A stretch of DNA of 64,000 bases from Salegentibacter_A chungangensis (lineage in GTDB: Bacteria; Bacteroidota; Bacteroidia; Flavobacteriales; Flavobacteriaceae), in contig NZ_JBHTLI010000001.1 in the NCBI RefSeq assembly GCF_042678405.1, positions 1,612,001-1,676,000 of the forward strand, in the 5' to 3' direction. Within the stretch, counting starts at the first letter, position 1. Every line of letters starts with the position of its first letter. The translations under genes were made by a program, and so were the position numbers. Under the pieces are notes generated by a model, which made no database searches, was not told the origin of the DNA, and saw nothing but the letters and a program-made list of their open reading frames with translations. Below are positions 23,918 through 33,346 of the stretch, one piece after another.

Positions 23918-26308
23918 TTATATCCTGTTCTTTTCATCTTCATTCCCGGTTTTGTTCTCTTTTGCCTGAATATTCTTATTGCCAAATTTATAGCTAACTG
24001 AAAGCACAAGCGACCTGGTAGCATAGTAGTTGCCTATTTTCTGAAGCACACCATTTACATTAGTGGAACGCCTGGCGACAGCCGTTTTAAAAACATCATT
24101 CCCCCTTAAGGTGATATTCAGGTTTTTATCCAGCATCAGGGCTTGCAGCGAAAGTGATAATGCACTTCTGGCCCTGGTTTCAAATATCCCATCTGTGCCG
24201 GGAAATTCGTACCAATAGTTTAAGCCTGCCAGAAAGGTTTTATCAGGATTGAGGCTGAAATCATTACTTGTGGAAATGGTAGCGTTAAACCCGGTCTGGT
24301 CTTCCTGTTCCCGGTCCAGGTTAAATTCAGATTCAGAATAATTGATATCAAGGCTGTTATTGCTGCTCCACCAGTCAATCTTATCGAAGGTGTAATTCTC
24401 GGAAATTCCGATGCGGCTGGTATTTATGAAATTTCTGACCGTTGTACGGATCACATTTGATGTGCTGTTGGGTAATGGTACCTGTGAAAACAGGTTGTCT
24501 TCATAGGTATAATACAGCTTGGTGACGAAATTTTCATAGGTGTTGGTCAGTTCGATATTATCAATAAATGCCGGTTCCAGATACGGATTCCCTTCTACAG
24601 ATTGAAACGGATCAACAAAATAGATATTCGGATTCAGGTCATAATAGGTAGGCCGTTCAATCCTTTTGCTATAGTTCAGGGAAAAGTTTGAGTTTTCAGT
24701 GGCATCGTATGACAAATAAAATGTAGGGAAAAAGTTGGTGTAAGCATTTTCATCAGCCAGGTCCAGGCTCTGTGATTGGGCATCAGCCAGGGTGTTTTCC
24801 ATTCGTATCCCAAACTGCGCGGTCCATTGATCACTTATCTTTTTGTTCGCTGAAAAATATAGGGATTGAAGTTCTTCCTGATATTCAAAATCGTTCCTTG
24901 TGACGGGAATCTCGGTTACAGGTTCATCAACAAGGCCGCTGTTAAAGAAGGAGATATCGTTTATGGAAGTGGAATGGGAAAGTTTCCCTCCAAAGTCAAG
25001 ATCTATCCAGTCCAGGGGATATTCCATATCCAGCTTTGCCGACAGGTTTTCAACCTTCTGGTCGTTAATATTCCTTGAACGGTAAAACTGTTTGGAATAC
25101 GGGTCCTGATTAATGGCAACGCCCTCATAGTTTTTTTCGTCAGAATTCTTATAAGTGAAGTAATCCAGGTTCAAAGTGAGCTCCCTTCCCAGGCTGTCCA
25201 GCGAAATTTTATTATAGTAATTAATGGTGTGTACTTTAGGGAACTGGGGAAGGACTCCCTCTGTCTGGAGCGATCTTGATACTTCATTATGGTCATAGAC
25301 AAAAACCCTGGTAGTGGACTTATCTTTCATTTCCACCCGGCTGCCGTTATAATAGTATTGCCCGCCCATTTCCCAGTTTTTTGAGATCTGGTATCCAAGG
25401 TCCAGGCTTGCAGCCAGCCCAGAGATATCAATTTTGATTGGAGAGGAGGTTTGCCAGCGCCCGTCCGGGAAAAAAGTGGTTAGCTCATTTTCCAGATAGG
25501 CTAACTTATTCAGATAGAATATCCTGGTGCCCAGGCTTAATTTATCTTTATGATAGTTAAATGTACCGGTGATTATACCGGTTGGATAGCGCTGTTGCTG
25601 ATATGTAGATTTTACCTGCGCACTCCAGGCATCTTTTCTTGCTTTTTTCAGGATGATGTTCAGCAGGCCGCTATTACCGGAAGCCTCGTACTTTGCCGGC
25701 GGAGTGGTGATCACTTCAACGCGCTGAATATTTTCTGAAGGGATAGCTCTCAGGTAATTTACCAAATCCAGTCCTGATAACTTGACGATCCTGTTGTTTA
25801 CCATCACCTGCATATTCCCTTTCCCGATCATAGAAATTTCATCATTCTGAACGCGAACCCCCGGGGTCACTCCCAATACTGCCAAGGCATCTCCCTGGGA
25901 AGCTTTAGATGAATTCCCTACATTAAAGACCAGCCGATCCACCTTCCGCTCGATGAGTTTTTTTCTGGCGACAACAATGATCTCGTCCAGTTCATTGGAA
26001 TTTTCAATGACGATGTTTCCAAGCATAAGGGGTGTTTCAGTAACACTCAGATCCTGGCTATATAATATCTGACCAACATAGGAGACCTTTAAGGAGTAAT
26101 TACCGGGTTGTGCAGAAATACTGAATCTGCCGTTTTCGTCTGTCATAACCCCAATAAGTTCTGAGGATTTTTTCTCCTGCAGGATGATCTCTGCAAACTC
26201 TAAAGGCTCCTGGGTGTCTTTTTCTATGATCCTGCCGCGGATCTCCGTTTTTGCAATTAGGCTGATACTTGAAAGTAAAAAGAGGTAGGTTGTTATTTTT
26301 TTGGTCAT
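23918..26308 (-). CDS. TonB-dependent-receptor-like outer-membrane protein
   Basis: A 796-residue protein with a signal peptide (1-20). A carboxypeptidase-regulatory-like beta-sandwich domain (about 22-95; GRIIEKDTQEPLEFAEIIL, NGRFSISAQPGNYSLKV) is followed by a plug-like domain (LDEIIVVARKKLIERKVDRL; VEVITTPPAKYEASGNSGLLNIILK) and a long barrel of the OMP_b-brl_3 type ending VLSVSYKFG. The usual terminal aromatic residue is followed by a charged tail of 20 residues. Such proteins may import or assemble ligands at the outer membrane; the substrate is unknown and no SusD partner is adjacent. Single gene. Confidence 0.88.
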   Translation of the reverse strand: MTKKITTYLFLLSSISLIAKTEIRGRIIEKDTQEPLEFAEIILQEKKSSELIGVMTDENGRFSISAQPGNYSLKVSYVGQILYSQDLSVTETPLMLGNIVIENSNELDEIIVVARKKLIERKVDRLVFNVGNSSKASQGDALAVLGVTPGVRVQNDEISMIGKGNMQVMVNNRIVKLSGLDLVNYLRAIPSENIQRVEVITTPPAKYEASGNSGLLNIILKKARKDAWSAQVKSTYQQQRYPTGIITGTFNYHKDKLSLGTRIFYLNKLAYLENELTTFFPDGRWQTSSPIKIDISGLAASLDLGYQISKNWEMGGQYYYNGSRVEMKDKSTTRVFVYDHNEVSRSLQTEGVLPQFPKVHTINYYNKISLDSLGRELTLNLDYFTYKNSDEKNYEGVAINQDPYSKQFYRSRNINDQKVENLSAKLDMEYPLDWIDLDFGGKLSHSTSINDISFFNSGLVDEPVTEIPVTRNDFEYQEELQSLYFSANKKISDQWTAQFGIRMENTLADAQSQSLDLADENAYTNFFPTFYLSYDATENSNFSLNYSKRIERPTYYDLNPNIYFVDPFQSVEGNPYLEPAFIDNIELTNTYENFVTKLYYTYEDNLFSQVPLPNSTSNVIRTTVRNFINTSRIGISENYTFDKIDWWSSNNSLDINYSESEFNLDREQEDQTGFNATISTSNDFSLNPDKTFLAGLNYWYEFPGTDGIFETRARSALSLSLQALMLDKNLNITLRGNDVFKTAVARRSTNVNGVLQKIGNYYATRSLVLSVSYKFGNKNIQAKENKTGNEDEKNRI

Positions 26309-26471
26309 TCCGGGGCTTTTTGAGCTCTGAATCAGTTGTATATGGATGCTATTCTTCTAATTTCAGAGAACCTGGACCCATCATATTCTATGAGCCCGAC
26401 CTCTTCTTAGAATACAGGATTCGGCTTGCCGCTGAATTATTCTCGCAATCCTTATTTACTTAATAATCGTA

Positions 26472-26578
26472 TATAACGGTCCTGTCTAAAAACAAGCAGC
26501 CGGAGTAGGGGAGTTCAGTTCTATCTGAACTTATGGCGTAGACCTTATTCGCCGGGGAAGTTAATTATTTTCTTTGAA
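26472..26578 (-). repeat. Dispersed intergenic repeat, copy D
   Basis: TATAACGGTCCTGTCTAAAA, GGAGTAGGGGAG, a perfect hairpin GTTCAG-N6-CTGAAC (26513-26530) and the tail AAGTTAATTATTTTCTTTGA. It lies 164 bp upstream of the receptor gene and 28 bp after the 3' end of the protease gene. The rest of the 26309-26606 gap shows no gene. Confidence 0.7.
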
Positions 26579-26606
26579 ATGCTGCCAATGATTATACGAA
26601 GTATTC

Positions 26607-28000
26607 TTAATGCCTTGAATGTCTTGTTATTATAATTTCTAAGGCTTGATCAGTAAACCGCTCTTCTTCGTAAAAGCCTCTGAAAAATGCTGATCTTTCT
26701 TCGGGGTAGTTTAAATCCCGGTCTATGGGAATACCCTTTCCTTCATAACTTTGCCCGTCGGGATCCCGGTAGACTTCATTAGACAGACTGTACTCCCAAC
26801 CGTTAGGAAGCTTTTTCCATAATATTTCTGAAAATATACCGGCACTCCTGGAGCCTATTCGTTCAAAATTGGAGTATTGAAGCGTGCCCAGGGCAAATAT
26901 TTCCGCTGCACTTGCTGTAAACGGGCTTATTAGCAAATAGATCTTTTTATCTTCCGAAGACTTTGGCTTTAAGAAATATTTCTGGGCAGGTGTGAAGCCG
27001 TTTCGATTTTCGCCTTTATGGAAAGGATCTCTTTTTCCTCTGAAACAAAGTAGCTCAATAACTCTAAAGCAACTGTTTCATACCCGCCTCCGTTGAACCT
27101 CAGGTCGACAATAATCGAATCTGAATGCCCGAGGTCCCGGAGAATCCTGGGCATTATATGCTGCACCCCGGCTATTTCATCCTGAAAATACTCAAGGGGC
27201 TGTACCGGGTCTTGACCCCGGTTGTAAATACTGTCAAACTTTTTTGAATGCTGGAATCGGTCAGGCACATAATTGGCAAGATCGTTCATATCGGTAATTG
27301 CAATATAGCCGATATCGGTGTTCTTTAAGCTTCCCCAACGTATCACCCCGTTATTATATGAACCTAGGCTATCCAGATAATTTGTATAAATGCCTGAAAG
27401 AACCTGGTCTTTAGAGAGCCTGTTATGGCTCTTTTTTGGGGTCTTCGGCGTCTTTGGCACAGGGGCTGGAATATCCAGTCTTATATGCCCGTCATCAAAC
27501 TTATCTGCGATCTCTTTTAAAATCAGGGCGAACTCAGCTTCCGTTTCTAAGCCTTCAACAATTGGGAGGTAATCTCTGTATAGCTTTTTCCAATCGAGAT
27601 CTCTTTTTTCAAAAAAAGCATAATTGCGATTGAAAGTATGCCAGAAAGATTGAAAATTAAGCACTAACGACTTTTCATTTTGTACGGTTTCTTTCAGGCA
27701 AGTATCCGGAAGGCCCGGAATCTTTCTAAAATGATAATTCACAATACCTCCGGGATTTAAAACCAAATGAGAACTATCAGCATCAATGATTCTGAACCGC
27801 CCGTTAAAATTTCCCTGCACCAGGCTGCTGCAGCTGAATTCATTTTTGTTGTAATAGGCATAGGTGGAATCCTTTATGTCTAAAACCCGATCATAACCTT
27901 CCTGTTCCCAGGTACTGTGTTTTAGTTTATCCGGAATTTGGGAGTAAAGCTTCGCGCTCGCGCTTAGTAAGATTAGAAGGATCAATCCTGAACTGGGCAT
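26607..28000 (-). pseudogene. S41-family peptidase broken by a 1-nt deletion
   Basis: A signal peptide starts the frame at 28000, and the S41 core follows: LRDLGHSDSIIVDLRFNGGG. The frame then ends early at 26969. The continuation GFTPAQKYFLKP, then ISPFTASAAEIFALG (which carries the catalytic Ser of the TxSAAE motif), lies in another frame down to 26607. Adding one A to the AAAA run (plus strand TTTT, 27007-27010) joins them as IKAKNRNGFTPAQ and gives a normal 464-residue protease. As read, the product lacks its nucleophile and should be inactive. S41 (C-terminal processing/tricorn-like) proteases cleave exported proteins. A sequencing error in a short homopolymer cannot be excluded. Confidence 0.85.
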
Positions 28001-28306
28001 AAGTGGTTTTTCTGTAAAGACAAAGAAAAGGAAATTATGTTACACTGCTTTAAGGCAGCGGAGGTGGCCCCACTGGAAAGTTAAGGTCCTGCCGGATTCC
28101 ATAACCTAACTATTAGGCTTGAAATAAATTCTTAATGAATCTTTTGAACCGGCAATACAGGACTTCGGTTTCGGGGATGTTCAGGATAAAAAACTATCAT
28201 ATTCCCTGTGCTTTCTACACTTTTCAATTTAAACTTTAAAATTATTTTAATACAAATTGAAGATATGGCTTGTACTTTTATCCACTCACTTTTTATTTAA
28301 TTAATT
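28001..28306. other. 306-bp divergent intergenic region
   Basis: The gap between the S41 gene (minus) and the DUF3347 gene (plus) must hold both promoters. A TACTTTTA box at about 28274, 33 bp before the DUF3347 start, resembles TAnnTTTG. No RTRAC-N4-GTYAY operator, repeat copy or open frame is apparent. A short inverted stretch CTGCTTTAAGGCAG lies near 28047. Confidence 0.5.
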
Positions 28307-28846
28307 ATGAAAAGAATATTTATAGCTTTACTAACAGGGGCTATTGCGGCTTCTTGTAATTTCGGACAGGAAAAGCAATCGGTTAAAATAGATACCCCTA
28401 AAGAGTTGAAAAAGGAAAAAAAGAAAGTCCCGGACGTTGCAGATCAGGATTTCAAGGATGGGATGACCGGTAAAATTTTCCATAACTATTTACAGATCAA
28501 AATGGCCCTTGCCAATAAGGATACCAAAAAGGCCTCTGCAACGGCCAAAAGTATGGCAGCCAGTTTTGAAGGGGAAAGAAAGGAGCTGAAATCTTTAGCT
28601 GAAAAACTTTCAAATACTTCAGAATTAGAAGAGCAGAGGGAGATCTTTGCAGAATTTACAGAGAAGACCGGGAGTATGTTCGAAGATGTTCTCGCAGGAG
28701 GAACCATCTACAAAAAATACTGCCCTATGGCCTTTGACGGAAAGGGGGCTTACTGGTTTTCAGATGTAGAAAGAGATGTAAATCCTTATTTCGGGGATAA
28801 AATGCCTGATTGTGGGAAAGTTGAAAAGAAGATCACTAAAAAATAA
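28307..28846 (+). CDS. DUF3347 lipoprotein
   Basis: A 179-residue lipoprotein (lipobox ASC, Cys17). A Lys-rich linker (about 28-45) leads into a DUF3347 domain: YLQIKMALANKDTKKASATAKSM (about 65-87), a helical middle, and the motif IYKKYCPMAFDGKGAYWFSDVERDVNPYFGDKMPDCG (about 138-174), where the Cys, Met and Cys are candidate metal ligands. DUF3347 is often found next to or fused to CusB-type copper efflux adaptors. The neighbouring DUF305 gene (25 bp downstream) points the same way. A periplasmic copper-related role is inferred. Confidence 0.85.
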   Translation: MKRIFIALLTGAIAASCNFGQEKQSVKIDTPKELKKEKKKVPDVADQDFKDGMTGKIFHNYLQIKMALANKDTKKASATAKSMAASFEGERKELKSLAEKLSNTSELEEQREIFAEFTEKTGSMFEDVLAGGTIYKKYCPMAFDGKGAYWFSDVERDVNPYFGDKMPDCGKVEKKITKK

Positions 28847-28871
28847 ATCTAACCACCTAAACCAATATATA

Positions 28872-29345
28872 ATGAAAGATCATAAAGGAGGAAACTACGG
28901 CAAGTTCTTTTTAATGCTTTTACTGTCGTTTATTGCCATGTACATTACGATGTACCTTAATACCTATGAGTTTGACCATGTCTATTTTAGCCTGACTAGG
29001 TTTTATATGACCTGCCTTGGTATTTCGGCAATGGCCGTGATTATGCTTTCCCTTATGCTGGGGATGTATCGTAATAAGAAGAAGAACCTGGCAATATACC
29101 TTGGCAGTCTTTTACTATTTACCAGTGCTGTTTACCTGGTAAGAGCCCAGAAACCAATTGGGGATGTGTTGTATATGAAAGCTATGATCCCGCATCACTC
29201 CATCGCTATTATGACGAGTAAAAGAGCCGATATCAAGGATCCTGAAGCCCAGAAACTGGCCAAGGAGATCATTGAGGCGCAGAAACGGGAAATTGCTCAA
29301 ATGAAGAAGATTATTTACAGGTTAGAAAACGAGGAAAACGAGTAA
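28872..29345 (+). CDS. DUF305 membrane protein
   Basis: The ATG at 28872 (MKDHKGGNYG) lies 25 bp after the DUF3347 stop; the longer frame from 28812 would overlap that gene and lacks support. 157 residues: three transmembrane helices (about 11-30, 40-65 and 72-90), then the DUF305 tail DVLYMKAMIPHHSIAIMTSKRA (about 101-122) and EIIEAQKREIAQMKKII. The IPHHSIAIM motif (two His, Met) is the family's presumed metal (often copper) site. Probable two-gene operon with DUF3347. Confidence 0.85.
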   Translation: MKDHKGGNYGKFFLMLLLSFIAMYITMYLNTYEFDHVYFSLTRFYMTCLGISAMAVIMLSLMLGMYRNKKKNLAIYLGSLLLFTSAVYLVRAQKPIGDVLYMKAMIPHHSIAIMTSKRADIKDPEAQKLAKEIIEAQKREIAQMKKIIYRLENEENE

Positions 29346-29371
29346 ATAATAACATTCTTAAATATTCCGGG

Positions 29372-29402
29372 TTGCTGCCTGCTGCCAATTATGGCAGGCC
29401 GC
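29372..29402 (+). terminator. Hairpin between convergent genes
   Basis: An inverted repeat with CTGCC-N6-GGCAG at its centre and extra pairing outward, 30 bp after the DUF305 stop and about 50 bp from the convergent DUF6090 stop. No strong T tract follows, so its role as a terminator is uncertain. Confidence 0.4.
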
Positions 29403-29450
29403 AAACCTTATTCAAACAGGCCTGGCCCCGATTTAAAATATTCCGGTTGC

Positions 29451-30224
29451 TCACCTCTGTATTTCAGTGTTTAACATTGCAAGAATGGAATCCAGTTGCC
29501 CCATTAAAGGTTCATAATGCGTTTTTTCGGTTGCATAGCTGGTAAGGATAAACATCAGGATATTATTCTCAAATTCCGTGGAATTAAGCAGGCTTAAATT
29601 ACTAAGCCTGTTCTTTTTTCCGGCTTTGGGCAGCTCAATCATCCGGTTTGTGCCTGTCAGATCAAAGATGGTTCGCAAACTTTGTTCATTTGTCCTGAAC
29701 ATGTCCAGGACCTTTTCTCTTTGAAGCCCCAGCTCGTATTCCTGCTTTGAAATATCTTCCATAGTTGCGATCCAGTTGGTTAAACGATTTCTTAATTCGG
29801 TATTGGAGATGTCTTTTAAACTTCCGGAACTTATCATTTCATTTAAAAGTGAATTATTAGGATTATAGGAAATATCGAAAGAAAAGGTATTATACATCAA
29901 CTGGGAAAAGACTTCCTCTGTTGGAGGTTCATCATCATTAGACATATAGAGGATTATTTGCCTGGCCCCTCTGTAATTCGCCTGATTTACCTTGACCAGT
30001 TCAGCCAGTTTCAGTTTACTTGTTTGAAACTCTTCCTTTAATCCCTTTAAATAGGTTTGTTCCTTTTCCCTGATGCTGCGCTTCTGATTGGCATTATTGA
30101 TAGCAAGGGCGATCAGGATACCAATAACGACCAGGATGATCTCTCCTGTGGCATAAAGCAGATATTTGCCGAATTTACCTTCAAAGAGCAATCCCTGCCT
30201 TATTTTTTTAAAAAACCTTATCAT
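29451..30224 (-). CDS. DUF6090-family membrane-anchored protein
   Basis: A 257-residue protein. The N-terminal IRFFKKIRQGLLFEGKFGKY and the single membrane helix YATGEIILVVIGILIALAINN (about 24-44) are the hallmark of DUF6090 proteins of Flavobacteriaceae. The rest (about 45-257) is a helical periplasmic-side domain (EKEQTYLKGLKEEFQTSKLKL...). Family function is unknown. It overlaps the upstream DUF4386 gene by one base, so the two are translationally coupled. Confidence 0.85.
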   Translation of the reverse strand: MIRFFKKIRQGLLFEGKFGKYLLYATGEIILVVIGILIALAINNANQKRSIREKEQTYLKGLKEEFQTSKLKLAELVKVNQANYRGARQIILYMSNDDEPPTEEVFSQLMYNTFSFDISYNPNNSLLNEMISSGSLKDISNTELRNRLTNWIATMEDISKQEYELGLQREKVLDMFRTNEQSLRTIFDLTGTNRMIELPKAGKKNRLSNLSLLNSTEFENNILMFILTSYATEKTHYEPLMGQLDSILAMLNTEIQR

Positions 30225-30853
30225 CAGTTTGTGAAATTGGTGTTGTTCCTGCCGCCTTTTGTCAGAAGCCAGACCGTTAAGGACATTTCTCCAATAATAC
30301 TCGGAACGGCAACCAGGGCAAGGAACAGGGGTGCATATGCTTCATAATTTGCGACCAGGAAATGTGCCGCGGTGTCGGCCATATACATTATGCCGGCAAT
30401 AATGAGAAAAATTGCAATCCATTTAGGCTTACCTAAGATTTTTGCGAGCAGGATAAGATGAATTCCAAAAAAGAAGAGTCCGGTAAGCCATATAGTATTA
30501 AAATTTTCTACCTGCTGAAGGATCTCCAGGGGAGTGTTTAAGCTAAAAAGCAAGGGAAGAGCGGCTACGCCAACACCCATTATGGCCGCGTGCATAATTC
30601 TGAAAAAGGTGCTCAGGCGGGACAAGGGGTGTTCTTTATATAGTTCAAAAAGGGCCCAGGCGACCACAACATCAAAAACAACAGTTAAGATAAAGGCAAG
30701 GATGCCGAATCTAACCAGCAGCTGATCTTCCTGGACGGTTTTAAGCGGATTTTCGAGAATCGATTCCAGCACAAAAAAATTGGCGAAAATGGCCAAAAAA
30801 AATATGATGAGATAGCTGCTTCCTGCAATTACCGAGAGGCTTCTGGACTTCAT
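30224..30853 (-). CDS. DUF4386 integral membrane protein
   Basis: The start at 30853 (MKSRSLSVIAGSSYLIIFF) fits the family better than an in-frame ATG at 30898. About 209 residues with six hydrophobic segments. The signature phrases are SVIAGSSYLIIFFLAIFANF, FFRIMHAAIMGVGVAAL and LTGLFFFGIHLILL. DUF4386 proteins are six-helix membrane proteins without known activity. The stop overlaps the start of the DUF6090 gene, indicating an operon of two membrane proteins. Confidence 0.85.
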   Translation of the reverse strand: MKSRSLSVIAGSSYLIIFFLAIFANFFVLESILENPLKTVQEDQLLVRFGILAFILTVVFDVVVAWALFELYKEHPLSRLSTFFRIMHAAIMGVGVAALPLLFSLNTPLEILQQVENFNTIWLTGLFFFGIHLILLAKILGKPKWIAIFLIIAGIMYMADTAAHFLVANYEAYAPLFLALVAVPSIIGEMSLTVWLLTKGGRNNTNFTN

Positions 30854-30999
30854 TTTTATTAGGTTACTTAAGCTTATTCCTGAAAATAGTCCCGGCACAC
30901 CCAGGCTGACTTCGCTGCCTGTGATGTTCCGAATTCCTGCTTAAGTTAAATATTTTTTTGAAAAGTAGCCACTTTTAATGTCCCGCAGGACTCTGGGTA

Positions 31000-31572
31000 T
31001 CACTCAATTACCAGATCATATTTATGTAACAGCCCATTGATTTCTGAAAGTGAGAATTTGCACCTCTTAATATTATTGTGTTCCGGGTTTATGGAGAAAT
31101 TTTTAGAATTCCGGAAATCTGAACCCTCGAGATTGCTATCCTGGAAAACGGCGTTCAACAGGTCGGAGTTTCGAAAGTCGGAATTTGTATATGTACCAAG
31201 GCTAAAATCGGTGTTATGAAGCTTTGAATTCAGGATCTTTAAATTCGGCATTTTAACCTTATAAAAAACTGAATGATCTAAAACAGAATCCTTAACCTTT
31301 ATCGACAAGCCAAAGCTTTCACAATCACTAAAGTTGAGGCCTATCATTTTACAATTATCAAAACTGCAATCCTGAAAGGACGTTTTAGCCAGGTGGACAT
31401 TGCTTAGGTCACAATCTTTAAAATCACATTCTATAAACCTTATTTCCGAAAGGGCAGATCTTGAGAAATTACAATTAAAGAAGGAACAAACTTCGTAATC
31501 TCCTCTTGTTAACGGGGCTGAAGTATAGTCTTTGTTTTTGAAATCTTCTTCTTCAAAGAAATTGGTTTCCAT
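31000..31572 (-). CDS. Qnr-like pentapeptide-repeat protein
   Basis: A 190-residue soluble protein, almost entirely pentapeptide repeats A(D/N)LXX-type: CSFFNCNFSRSALSEIRFIECDF, CDLSNVHLAKTSFQDCSFDNC and, after a linker near 105, DFRNSDLLNAVFQDSNLEGSDF. The repeats build a right-handed quadrilateral beta-helix that mimics DNA. Overall length, the interrupted repeat block and the C-terminal helix (LSEINGLLHKYDLVIE, as in Qnr's terminal LL-hydrophobic helix) resemble Qnr/MfpA gyrase-protecting proteins. Quinolone protection is an inference. Single gene. Confidence 0.75.
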   Translation of the reverse strand: METNFFEEEDFKNKDYTSAPLTRGDYEVCSFFNCNFSRSALSEIRFIECDFKDCDLSNVHLAKTSFQDCSFDNCKMIGLNFSDCESFGLSIKVKDSVLDHSVFYKVKMPNLKILNSKLHNTDFSLGTYTNSDFRNSDLLNAVFQDSNLEGSDFRNSKNFSINPEHNNIKRCKFSLSEINGLLHKYDLVIE

Positions 31573-31712
31573 TTTATTTCTTTAAGTTGCCTGCCGTAAG
31601 CAGGGGATTAAATGTTAAACTAAGGGGGCTCATTGGCTAAGTAAATACCAATAGGCTATCGTGTCTCCGAAAATGTTTCTTGTTGTTAAAAATATAAAGT
31701 TCCCCTTAATAA

Positions 31713-32207
31713 TCATTTCACAGGCTTTTCCAAAATAAAATCATCCATAACAAAACCACCGCCAATATCCTGTACAGTGGTTCCAACGTTCTTAAAGCCC
31801 ATTTTTTCATAGGCTTTAATAGAACTCGAATTAAACCTGTTTACGGTCAGTTTTATCTTATGTAAGTCAAGCTTTTTTGCCTGCTTTTCTAAAAAGGAAA
31901 TTGTAGCACTGCCTATTCCTCTTCCTCTAAGGGAATTTAGAACATAGATCTTGCTTAAAAAAAGCGCCCCTTCCTGCCTGCTGAAAGAAAAATACCCTAC
32001 CTCTTTATCCTCATAGATCAGGAGATAATAGACCATTCCGTTTTGAACCTGATCTTCAATGGCCGCGGCCGACTGAAATTTCTGAAGCATATAGCTTACC
32101 TGGTCTTTTCCGATTATTGGAGTATAATGCTCAGTCCAGATACGGTTTGCGAGGTGTTCGATTATTTTAAAATCGGTTTGAGTTTTGGCCGGGACGATAA
32201 TGGTCAT
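31713..32207 (-). CDS. GNAT-family N-acetyltransferase
   Basis: A 164-residue GNAT enzyme. The acetyl-CoA loop LRGRGIGSATISFLEKQAKK (about 93-112, RGxGIG form) is clear, preceded by ALFLSKIYVL and followed by NSSSIKAYEKMGF, the usual last helix-strand. Acceptor unknown. It lies between the pentapeptide gene and the methyltransferase gene, each with its own gap of more than 100 bp. Confidence 0.88.
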   Translation of the reverse strand: MTIIVPAKTQTDFKIIEHLANRIWTEHYTPIIGKDQVSYMLQKFQSAAAIEDQVQNGMVYYLLIYEDKEVGYFSFSRQEGALFLSKIYVLNSLRGRGIGSATISFLEKQAKKLDLHKIKLTVNRFNSSSIKAYEKMGFKNVGTTVQDIGGGFVMDDFILEKPVK

Positions 32208-32369
32208 AGTCTTAGAAATTTGCTTTTAGCTTTCCGCTAAGAAATTCAGCAATTCAAAAAAAGAGAAACTTAGTCCTTTAATTTGAAAGCACAAGATATG
32301 GAATAATGGATATTAAAAAGAAAGGAAATTTTTCCCTTCGAAAAATCGTTTGCGGCTGATATCCTTAGT

Positions 32370-33053
32370 TTATTTTTCTGCCTGGAGATAAACCCAGAAA
32401 CCTTTTTGGAAGGGAAGGTGAATAGAGGAGAACCCGGCTTTTTTAAGCCATTCCAGCTGCAGGGTATAATCTGCCGGTTTATCGTATGCTGCATAGTGTT
32501 CCATTACCCAGGCCCACTTTTCACCATCGGGAAAATGAGCATTTACAAAATCACCCCATTGTTTCAGTAATTTTGGATGATCTGGATTGGTTTTGCTTAT
32601 CATCAGATCACTATACGAAAATATCCCGCCTTCTTTTAAAGCGGAATTAATTTGCTTAAAAACAGTTTGCTTCTCTTTATTGGTAAGATGATGCAGACTA
32701 AAACCGGCAACGATCAGATCATAAGTCTCTTCTTTAAACGGAAAGTCCTGAAAATAGCTGTTGGAAAACACCACGTGGTGATCCTTAAATTGTTTGCGAC
32801 ATAGCTCAAGCATTTCGGCAGATGCATCCACAAGAGTGAAAGTCGCATTTGGAAAATGGGAAATTAGCTGGGCTGTGATATTTCCGTTACCACAGCCAAG
32901 TTCAAGAATGCTTTTCGGGTTAAAATTCTCCGGCAGATATTCTGTAAAGCTTGAAACCAGTTTTGTGTAATGAGGCACACAACCAATCATATCGCTGGTG
33001 TAATTCTTCGAAAACTCGTCGAACTCCAGGGCTATGTTTTTTTCTTTTTTCAT
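32370..33053 (-). CDS. Class I SAM-dependent methyltransferase
   Basis: A 227-residue methyltransferase. SAM-binding motif I is ILELGCGNGNITAQLI (about 49-64), motif II ATFTLVDASAEML with the acidic ribose-binding Asp, and motif III DLIVAGFSLHHLTNKEKQ. It is followed by SALKEGGIFSYSDL. The substrate is not identifiable; the arrangement resembles small-molecule methyltransferases (Methyltransf_25 type). Single gene, minus strand, with the UvrA-like gene diverging on the other side. Confidence 0.88.
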   Translation of the reverse strand: MKKEKNIALEFDEFSKNYTSDMIGCVPHYTKLVSSFTEYLPENFNPKSILELGCGNGNITAQLISHFPNATFTLVDASAEMLELCRKQFKDHHVVFSNSYFQDFPFKEETYDLIVAGFSLHHLTNKEKQTVFKQINSALKEGGIFSYSDLMISKTNPDHPKLLKQWGDFVNAHFPDGEKWAWVMEHYAAYDKPADYTLQLEWLKKAGFSSIHLPFQKGFWVYLQAEK

Positions 33054-33262
33054 TAGGCATTTTTGTAAAGGCTTGTTTTAAAAGGAATGAGACTATGTTG
33101 AGCCCCGTTTCATTTAAATGTTTTCAGGATTATTGGAAAACCTATTGAAGATAGTGATTTTTTTGGAGCAGTGGCTGCTATCTGGCTCGTTTTACAAATA
33201 TCAGGAGGTGTTTTAGCAGTTGATACCCTTGTTCATTTCGGATTTTACATCTCCTTAGAACT

Positions 33263-33270
33263 TATGTTTG
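33263..33270 (+). promoter_or_regulatory. Candidate -7 box upstream of the UvrA-like gene
   Basis: TATGTTTG, followed by C, matches TAnnTTTG exactly, 76 bp before the UvrA-like start. No convincing -33 TTTG lies at the expected spacing. Confidence 0.4.
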
Positions 33271-33346
33271 CTTTCTTAAAAAACCTGTTCTCAGCCGTAA
33301 TAATCTTTCTATCTTTATTTTTTTAAAAGAGAAACCATAGCCCTTT

